Both the position numbers and the translations under genes were made by a program. From CAYMLL01 sp964390645 (GTDB lineage: Bacteria > Planctomycetota > UBA8108), in assembly GCA_964390645.1 (NCBI GenBank), contig CAYMLL010000241.1, positions 1 to 12,085 on the forward strand: 12,085 nt of DNA, in the 5' to 3' direction. Every line of letters starts with the position of its first letter. The stretch's first letter is position 1. Shown piece by piece: positions 1 through 4,648 of this stretch. The notes under the pieces were generated by a model. It was not told where the DNA came from. It saw only the letters and a program-made list of their open reading frames with translations, and made no database searches.

Positions 1-60
1 GCCCGTTTCAGAGCGCGGGGGCCCGTTTCAGAGCGCGGGGGCCCGTTTCAGAGCGTGGGA
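1..60. repeat. Three tandem copies of a 20-bp repeat at the window edge
   Basis: The unit GCCCGTTTCAGAGCGCGGGG occurs at 1-20 and 21-40 identically, and at 41-60 with two changes near its end. The array runs off the left edge, so its true length is unknown. Each unit has a short inverted repeat (CCCG near one end, CGGG near the other), so each copy can form a small hairpin. It lies just beyond the stop codon of the minus-strand gene at 76-816, so it may act as a series of 3'-end hairpins for that transcript, although there is no T-tract. There are no spacers, so it is not a CRISPR array. Confidence 0.85.
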
Positions 61-75
61 GCCCGGGCGGGCGAA

Positions 76-816
76 CTACTCTTCGGGGTCGGCGGGCTTG
101 GACTCGGCAGCGTCGACTCGCTCGCCGATCTTCTGCTCGAGGCTGCTGATCGTCGTCTCGAGGTCGCCGATCCGGCCGTTGAGGTCGCCGACCCGGCCCT
201 TCGTGACGCTCACCAGAATGAGCACGACGAAAACCAGGAGCGCGAGCACGATCTGTGCGATCCGGCCGCTGCCTTCGGCGCTGCGGGTGACTTGCCCGGT
301 TTTCTCGGTGACGTTCTCGAGCCGCTTGCGACTCTCGTCGAGCTCGCGCAGGTTGTGGTCGATCTCGGCCTTGCGTGCCGTCGTCTCGCTCGTCAGCGTG
401 CTCTTCGCCTTCTCGAGGTCGCTGCACGTCTTGCGAAGATCGTTGTAGAGAAGGTGCAGCTCGCGAGCCTGACGCTGCTGGGACTCGGAGGCGTCGGCGA
501 GCTCCCGGCGAGCGGCCTCGAGGCTCGAGACCGCGTCGGAGGTGGCTGCCGGGGTCGTCGGGCGGGCCGGCTTCTTCATGGCAGGGGCCGGTTTCGCGGC
601 CGTTGCCCTGGCAGCTGTCTTCTTCGCCGTCGCGGTCTTCTTCGCCGTCGCGGTCTTCTTCGCCGTCGTGGTCTTCTTCGCCGTCGTGGTCGTCTTCGCG
701 GCGGTCTTCGTCTTCGTGGCGGTCTTCGTCTTCGTGGCGGCGATCGTCTTCGCGGCGGCGGTTGTCTTTCGGGCGGGCTTGCTCGGCGCCTTCGTCGCGG
801 TTCCTCCCGGAGTCAG
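76..816 (-). CDS. Membrane-anchored coiled-coil protein with Lys/Ala/Thr-rich (histone H1-like) N-terminal tail
   Basis: I do not recognise a named family. Read from a CTG at 816-814, the product is 246 residues. Residues about 8-78 are a low-complexity basic tail built from KKTATA, KKTTTA and KTKTAT units, like bacterial histone H1-like or AlgP-type tails. A coiled coil of about 80 residues follows (roughly 94-174, rich in E, K, R, L), then one membrane segment (about 187-204, IAQIVLALLVFVVLILVS). A second short heptad coiled coil with spaced V, I and L (about 206-239) and an acidic end (DPEE) complete it. The first ATG (579) lacks a ribosome site and would cut off the tail. The CTG has AGAGGA eight bases upstream and no in-frame ATG, GTG or TTG lies between it and the stop at 829-831. 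Repeat lengths are multiples of three, which supports coding. A nucleic-acid or polyanion-binding membrane anchor is plausible but inferred. If the ATG is used instead, the product is 167 residues. Confidence 0.7.
   Translation of the reverse strand: MTPGGTATKAPSKPARKTTAAAKTIAATKTKTATKTKTAAKTTTTAKKTTTAKKTATAKKTATAKKTAARATAAKPAPAMKKPARPTTPAATSDAVSSLEAARRELADASESQQRQARELHLLYNDLRKTCSDLEKAKSTLTSETTARKAEIDHNLRELDESRKRLENVTEKTGQVTRSAEGSGRIAQIVLALLVFVVLILVSVTKGRVGDLNGRIGDLETTISSLEQKIGERVDAAESKPADPEE
619..741 (-). repeat. In-frame 18-bp tandem repeats coding KKTATA-type units
   Basis: Inside the coding region for the basic tail, 18-bp units lie head to tail: 619-636 and 637-654 are identical, and 655-672 and 673-690 are identical to each other and differ from the first pair by one base. 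A shortened 15-bp unit (691-705) and a related pair (706-723 and 724-741, one difference) follow. All lengths are multiples of three, so copy-number change would lengthen or shorten the basic tail without breaking the frame. Confidence 0.85.
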
Positions 817-824
817 CGTCTTCT

Positions 825-830
825 TCCTCT
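825..830 (-). promoter_or_regulatory. Ribosome binding site supporting a CTG start
   Basis: AGAGGA on the minus strand lies eight bases before the CTG at 816-814. It is the only good Shine-Dalgarno match near the 5' end of this reading frame and is the main reason for preferring the long form of the basic-tail protein. It overlaps the in-frame stop TAG (829-831) that bounds the frame. Confidence 0.45.
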
Positions 831-837
831 ACAAGAA

Positions 838-866
838 ACGATAGGCTAGTCGCGACTCGACGACAA
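838..866 (-). promoter_or_regulatory. Candidate promoter of the basic-tail membrane protein gene
   Basis: On the minus strand, TTGTCG (866-861) and TATCGT (843-838) are separated by 17 bases. Each matches the sigma-70-type consensus at 4 of 6 positions. Transcription would begin near 831, giving a very short leader that ends at the CTG start at 816. It lies downstream of the tRNA terminator, so this gene needs its own promoter. It is a pattern match only. Confidence 0.35.
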
Positions 867-916
867 GCGCAGGAATATCGGAACTTGTGTGGGTTCGCTT
901 GATCGGGTAGGGACGG

Positions 917-948
917 AAAAAAACCGCGGCCAGAATATCTGACCGCGG
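917..948 (-). terminator. Intrinsic terminator of tRNA-Leu
   Basis: On the minus strand, CCGCGGTCAGA (948-938) and TCTGGCCGCGG (934-924) form an 11-bp stem with one G-U pair and a 3-base loop. Seven T residues follow directly (923-917). It lies 16 bases past the tRNA 3' end, as expected for a single-tRNA transcription unit. Confidence 0.9.
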
Positions 949-963
949 CCTGATCGTCAGAGC

Positions 964-1052
964 TGGTGCCCAGGAGAGGACTCGAACCTCCACCGGGAGT
1001 AATCCCGACAAGGACCTGAACCTTGCGCGTCTGCCAATTCCGCCACCTGGGC
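964..1052 (-). tRNA. tRNA-Leu (anticodon CAG)
   Basis: A complete class II tRNA of 89 nt. The acceptor strands are GCCCAGG (1052-1046) and CCTGGGC (974-968), followed by discriminator A (967) and an encoded CCA (966-964). The anticodon stem CAAGG/CCTTG closes the loop TTCAGGT, so the anticodon is CAG (1018-1016), reading CUG, the leucine codon most used in high-GC genomes. It has a long variable arm (CGGGATTACTCCCG) and a T-arm with TTCGAGT. The D-loop segment GGCGGAATTGGCAGACGCGC is typical of bacterial leucine tRNAs. It has its own candidate promoter upstream and a strong terminator downstream. Confidence 0.97.
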
Positions 1053-1065
1053 AGGTGGAAAGGAG

Positions 1066-1093
1066 AGTGTACTCAGGGTCCGAGAACTTGCAA
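1066..1093 (-). promoter_or_regulatory. Candidate promoter of tRNA-Leu
   Basis: On the minus strand, TTGCAA (1093-1088) and TACACT (1071-1066) are 16 bases apart, each 4/6 to consensus. This places transcription start near 1059, a few bases before the mature 5' end at 1052. It is divergent from, and adjacent to, the tamB promoter. Confidence 0.4.
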
Positions 1094-1112
1094 GCCCGGG
1101 CTCCGGCGGACG

Positions 1113-1141
1113 TTGACATCTTCGCTCCCCGGGAATAGGTT
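1113..1141 (+). promoter_or_regulatory. Candidate promoter of the tamB-tamA operon
   Basis: A perfect -35 hexamer TTGACA (1113-1118) is followed after 17 bases by TAGGTT (1136-1141), which matches the -10 consensus at only 3 of 6 positions. Transcription would begin near 1148, giving a leader of about 54 bases to the TTG start at 1202. The weak -10 box sits inside a perfect inverted repeat (1129-1146), which suggests the promoter may be controlled. Confidence 0.5.
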
Positions 1142-1146
1142 CCCGG
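1129..1146. promoter_or_regulatory. Inverted repeat on the tamB -10 box (possible operator)
   Basis: CCGGGAA (1129-1135) and TTCCCGG (1140-1146) form a perfect 7-bp dyad around the spacer TAGG. It covers the whole candidate -10 element of the tamB promoter. Its size and symmetry fit a dimeric repressor site. An RNA hairpin is less likely because the start site would fall at its right edge. No regulator gene is nearby. Confidence 0.35.
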
Positions 1147-1190
1147 ATTGCCGTCCAGTCCGAGGATCCGTACCGTGGTTTCGCGCCGTT

Positions 1191-1197
1191 GAGGAGG
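1191..1197 (+). promoter_or_regulatory. Ribosome binding site fixing the TTG start of tamB
   Basis: GAGGAGG ends four bases before the TTG at 1202-1204. An in-frame TGA overlaps its beginning (1190-1192), and only GGA, GGC and TCC lie between that stop and the TTG. The start therefore cannot be further upstream, and the membrane segment begins only about 16 residues in. Confidence 0.8.
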
Positions 1198-1201
1198 CTC
1201 C

Positions 1202-4200
1202 TTGCGTCGTCTCGATAAGTGGCGCTTTCTCTACCTCCGGCTCCGTCGCGTCGTGCTCACGACGTTGGTGGCGGGGACCGCGCTGGTCGTGCTGCTGGCG
1301 GCCTTTCATCGCCCGCTGCTGCGGCGTTTCGTGCTCCCGGAGGTGCGGGCGAGGCTCGAGGAGCGCCTCGGCATTCCGGTCGAGATCGATGACATCGAGG
1401 TCGCACTGTCCGGGCGAGTGACGGTCGTCGGCGTGCGCGCCGGTGGTGAGAGCCCGGTCGCCGCGCTGCAGAGCCTCGACGCGCGGCGCGTCGAGGTTGA
1501 CCTGCGTGTCGGGGAGATCCTCTCGGGCGGCGCGGGTGTGGTCGCGTCGGTTCGCGTCGTCGAGCCCCGGCTGCGCTTCGACCTGGGTCGCTCGCCTCTC
1601 CTGCCCCGGACCGAGGACGACAGTGAGCCCGCGGGCCTGCCGCTCGTCACCGTCGAGGATGGCGAGTGCCGCTTCGACCGAGGCGACGAGCGCGTGATCC
1701 TCGAGGCTGTCGATGTGGTGCTCGACGGCCCGCGTGGTCGCGTCGATGTCACTGTCGCGTCCGCGCGCGGCAGCTGGCGCCTGCCGCGGCTCGAGCATCT
1801 GCGCGGTCCTCTGGAGGCGAGCGTGCTGCTGTCGTCGGGCGACCGGCCCTTCGTCGAGATGACGCTGGAGACGCTGCGCACGGGCGGCGAAGTCCTCGCG
1901 GAGCGCCTCGTGCTCGACTTTCGCGAGGACGGCGTCGCCCGGCTCGGTGGAAGTCTGCCGGGGCTCGGGCTGCCATCGGTCTCCGTCGTGATCTCGGACA
2001 CCGGGGTCGACATCGAGACGCACGCGCGGGGGGCGCCGCTCGCCGATGTCGTGCGGCTCTTCGTCGACACGGACACGATTCCCGTCGTCGACGTTCACGG
2101 GGACGTGTCGCTGAGCGTGCCGCTGCCTGACATCGCCGCCTGGGAGGCGCACGCGGATGTCGTTCTGCGCGGCGTCCACTGGAGCACGCAGGATCTGCGC
2201 GCGGACCGCATCGAGCTCAGGGGAAGGCGTGCCGACGCTCGGTTGGAGGTGAGCGGTCATGTCGAGGCGCTGCGTCGAGGAGAGCTGGCGCCGCTCGACG
2301 TCGCGTTCGACATCGAGCAGAGCGTCGACGACGACGGCGCGCTGCGCGTCGAGGTTCGCGACAGCTTCGTCGAGCTCGATGGCTCGCGCGTCGGGTTGAG
2401 CGGCGTCGTGATCTCGGACGGGGTGTCGGGCCCGGTTCTACGCGACGGTCGCGTTCTCGCGAGCGCCGTCCCGATCGGCGACCTGCTGCCGCTCCTGCCG
2501 GTCGATGTCGGGTGGCTGCCGGCGAGACGGGGGTCGGTCGACGTCGATGTGGCGCTCGACGGCGGTCTCGATCTCGAGTCGATGCATGCCAGCGTCGTCG
2601 CGGCCCTGCGCTTCGAGCCTCTCGATGATCCAGCGGTCGGCCTCGAGCTCGCGGCGAGCCTCGAGAGCTGCGACGTCGACATCGTCGAAAGCCGTGTGTT
2701 CCGGGGCTCGGATGACCTGCGATTCGCGGCACACGTCAGCGATCTGACGGGCCCCCACGTGGAGGTGCGGAGGCTGGCGGGCGTGATCGGGGGACGCCGT
2801 ATCGCGACGCACGGTCGTCCGCTCTTCACCTGGGATGGCGGGCGTTTCGAGCTCGACGGTCTCGAGCTCGAGCTGCTCGACGGGGTGCTCGCCGTGCGCG
2901 CGAGGGGAAGCACGGATTCGATCGACGAGCTCGTGGTCGAGGCAGCCGGCCTGGTGATCCGTCCCGAGACTCTCGAGGATCTGCTGCCTGGCGGCTGGAT
3001 CGACGGGGATCTCATCCGGAGCGGCAGACTCGACTTCGACGGTCGACTCGACGGGGAGCTCCGCGGCCGCTGTCGTCTCGAGGGCGGCGACGTGCTCGAG
3101 CCGCTCTTCGCCCTCGACGTCGCCGTGTCGGAGGCCCGGGTGTGGAGCGAAGGCACGCTTCACGATGATGTCGAGCTGACGCTCAGCGCGTTCGCCGACG
3201 CAGGGAGGCTCGCGCTGACGCGGCTCGACCTGCGGGACGGCGGCGCCCGTGTCGAGGGAGCGGGTGAGGTCGATCTTCGCTGGACGCCGCTGCCGATCCT
3301 CGATGCCGGCGCTCTGCTCGACGCGAGCGTGGTCGTGTCCGTCGATGACATCGGGTTGCTGCCGTTCTTCGGTGCCGGCGAGACGGAGCTCGGCGGCGCC
3401 GCCGGCGGGACGCTCTGCATCGGCGGGACGCTCGGCGATCCCGAGCTCTTCGCGCGCGTGGTGACAGGCGGCGGGTCGGTGAAGGCGAGCGCCAAGGTGC
3501 CGCGCGTGACGGGCATCGACGGCGTCGTCGTTTTCGATGGCGAGAGGGTCGGCATCGAGCGGCTCGAAGGTGTCATCGACCGACGGCGCTTCGAGGTTGA
3601 CGGTGGGCTGAGGCTGCGATCACGCGGTGCGTCGCAGGGGGCGCTGATCGACGAGGTCGACATCGGTCTGCGCGCCAAGCAGGTGCTGCTCGTGCGTCAG
3701 CCGGATCTGCGCGTGCGCGGCGATCTCGAGCTGCGCTGGCACGGCCCCTGGGAGCGGTCGGCGCTGACGGGAGGCGTCCGGCTCGGTCGCTCCTACTACC
3801 GGCGTGACGTCGAGCTCAGCCTCGGCGGCCGCAGCTTGCCGCTCGATCTCTTTCACATCGAGACGGCGCCGTTCAGTGACATGCGTCTCGACATCCGTGT
3901 GCGCTCGCAGGGCGGCCTCTCGCTGATCAACAACGTCGTGCGGTCACAGGCGAGGGTCGACCTCCACCTCGGCGGCACCGGGCGGGATCCCTTGCTGACG
4001 GGCACGCTGTCCACGGACGGGGGAGATGTGACGCTGGCCGCGTCCCGGCTCGAGCTGCGCTCCGCGATCGTCGAGTTCACCGAGAGGGATCCCTACAACC
4101 CGACGCTCCAGATGCTGTTCGAGGAGGAGGTGAAGGGCTATCGCATCAAGGTGACGATCGCCGGCACGCTGGAGGAGCCGCAGATCATCCTCGACTCGAC

Positions 4201-4468
4201 CCCGCCGCTTCCGAGCGAGCAGCTGCTGATGCTGCTGACGACCGGATACACCGTTGACGAGCTCGACCGGCAAGGCGGCGGGCGCGTCGCGGCGGTGCAG
4301 CTGGCCACCTACCTCGGCCGCCCGCGGGCGGGGTACATTTGGGCTTGCGCGCCCGGCGCCCCAGGGGTGCTGAGCCCGGGGGGGGGGCGTTGCAGCGGGC
4401 CACCTCCCGCGGCCGCGGGCGGGGTGGCTAGTTTGCGCGGGGCGCGCCGGTCGACCATGGAGTGCTGA
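1202..4468 (+). CDS. tamB: TamB-like (DUF490/AsmA-type) envelope-spanning protein, 3' end disrupted
   Basis: TamB-family proteins form a long hydrophobic beta-groove from the inner membrane to an Omp85 partner and take part in outer-membrane protein insertion and phospholipid transport. This 1088-residue product has an N-terminal membrane anchor (about 17-35, VVLTTLVAGTALVVLLAAF). An AsmA-like start follows (VRARLEERLGIPVEIDDIEVALSG), then hundreds of residues of alternating beta repeats. The C-terminal TamB domain is clear, with GTLSTDGGDVTLAASRLEL, IVEFTERDPYNPTLQ near residue 956, EEEVKGYRIKVTIAGTLEEPQIIL and LPSEQLLMLL. The start is TTG at 1202: an in-frame TGA lies at 1190-1192 and GAGGAGG (1191-1197) precedes it. 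After ATYLG (about residue 1039) the last 49 residues (G, P, A, R-rich) do not resemble TamB, and the expected terminal strand is in another frame at 4462-4647. It is either an assembly error or a real frameshift. The Omp85 gene directly downstream supports the assignment. Confidence 0.88.
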   Translation: MRRLDKWRFLYLRLRRVVLTTLVAGTALVVLLAAFHRPLLRRFVLPEVRARLEERLGIPVEIDDIEVALSGRVTVVGVRAGGESPVAALQSLDARRVEVDLRVGEILSGGAGVVASVRVVEPRLRFDLGRSPLLPRTEDDSEPAGLPLVTVEDGECRFDRGDERVILEAVDVVLDGPRGRVDVTVASARGSWRLPRLEHLRGPLEASVLLSSGDRPFVEMTLETLRTGGEVLAERLVLDFREDGVARLGGSLPGLGLPSVSVVISDTGVDIETHARGAPLADVVRLFVDTDTIPVVDVHGDVSLSVPLPDIAAWEAHADVVLRGVHWSTQDLRADRIELRGRRADARLEVSGHVEALRRGELAPLDVAFDIEQSVDDDGALRVEVRDSFVELDGSRVGLSGVVISDGVSGPVLRDGRVLASAVPIGDLLPLLPVDVGWLPARRGSVDVDVALDGGLDLESMHASVVAALRFEPLDDPAVGLELAASLESCDVDIVESRVFRGSDDLRFAAHVSDLTGPHVEVRRLAGVIGGRRIATHGRPLFTWDGGRFELDGLELELLDGVLAVRARGSTDSIDELVVEAAGLVIRPETLEDLLPGGWIDGDLIRSGRLDFDGRLDGELRGRCRLEGGDVLEPLFALDVAVSEARVWSEGTLHDDVELTLSAFADAGRLALTRLDLRDGGARVEGAGEVDLRWTPLPILDAGALLDASVVVSVDDIGLLPFFGAGETELGGAAGGTLCIGGTLGDPELFARVVTGGGSVKASAKVPRVTGIDGVVVFDGERVGIERLEGVIDRRRFEVDGGLRLRSRGASQGALIDEVDIGLRAKQVLLVRQPDLRVRGDLELRWHGPWERSALTGGVRLGRSYYRRDVELSLGGRSLPLDLFHIETAPFSDMRLDIRVRSQGGLSLINNVVRSQARVDLHLGGTGRDPLLTGTLSTDGGDVTLAASRLELRSAIVEFTERDPYNPTLQMLFEEEVKGYRIKVTIAGTLEEPQIILDSTPPLPSEQLLMLLTTGYTVDELDRQGGGRVAAVQLATYLGRPRAGYIWACAPGAPGVLSPGGGRCSGPPPAAAGGVASLRGARRSTMEC
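4318..4461. other. Extremely GC-rich stretch that breaks the tamB frame
   Basis: This stretch is richer in G and C than the coding DNA on both sides and includes a run of 10 G (4378-4387) and several short GC palindromes. The tamB frame stays open through it but codes unrelated G/P/A/R-rich residues. The other two plus-strand frames contain stops (TGA at 4371-4373 and TAG at 4429-4431). Homology to the TamB C-terminus resumes in a different frame just after it. This pattern fits clustered base-calling or assembly errors, or a local rearrangement. Confidence 0.6.
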
Positions 4469-4647
4469 GCCGTGTGACGCTCGAGACGCAGGCTGCCCGG
4501 CGCTCGTACCTCCAGGATCTGATCAGCGTCGAGTACCTGGTCGAGAAGGATGTGCTCGTCGGCGGTGACGAGGTCTTCCTGCGGACGGAACGCGACACCT
4601 ACGGCCACTACAACCTCGACCTCGGAATCCGCTTCGCGGTGAGGTGA
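4462..4647 (+). pseudogene. tamB: Detached C-terminal segment of TamB in a shifted frame
   Basis: From a GTG at 4462 this frame codes 61 residues. The part from about SRVTLETQAARR to the end reads as the last strands of a TamB protein: DLISVEYLVEKDVLVGGDEVFLRTERDTYGHYNLDLGIRFAVR. TamB proteins normally end with a strand of the type LRGERDxYDxYNLGLxYRF, which in the family helps engage the Omp85 barrel. The frame differs from the main tamB frame, and an in-frame TAG at 4429-4431 stops it being extended far upstream. The GTG overlaps the last codons of the main frame (TGA at 4466-4468), so separate coupled translation is formally possible, but a 61-residue fragment is unlikely to be a gene in its own right. 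Its TGA (4645-4647) lies one base before the ATG of the Omp85 gene. Confidence 0.75.
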
Positions 4648-4648
4648 C

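Noticed and set aside
1..60. CRISPR array
   Set aside because: The 20-bp units are directly adjacent with no spacers, and no cas gene is present.
55..849. Plus-strand frame of 264 codons (LLRRRG repeats) over the basic-tail gene
   Set aside because: It is the antisense shadow of the KKTATA repeats. It lacks domains and a ribosome site, while the minus-strand frame has coherent tail, coiled-coil and membrane parts.
1073..2260. Minus-strand frame of 395 codons opposite the 5' part of tamB
   Set aside because: The composition (R, H, D, Q-rich, no hydrophobic core) is typical of GC-driven antisense frames, and it overlaps the tRNA-tamB control region and a clear TamB gene.
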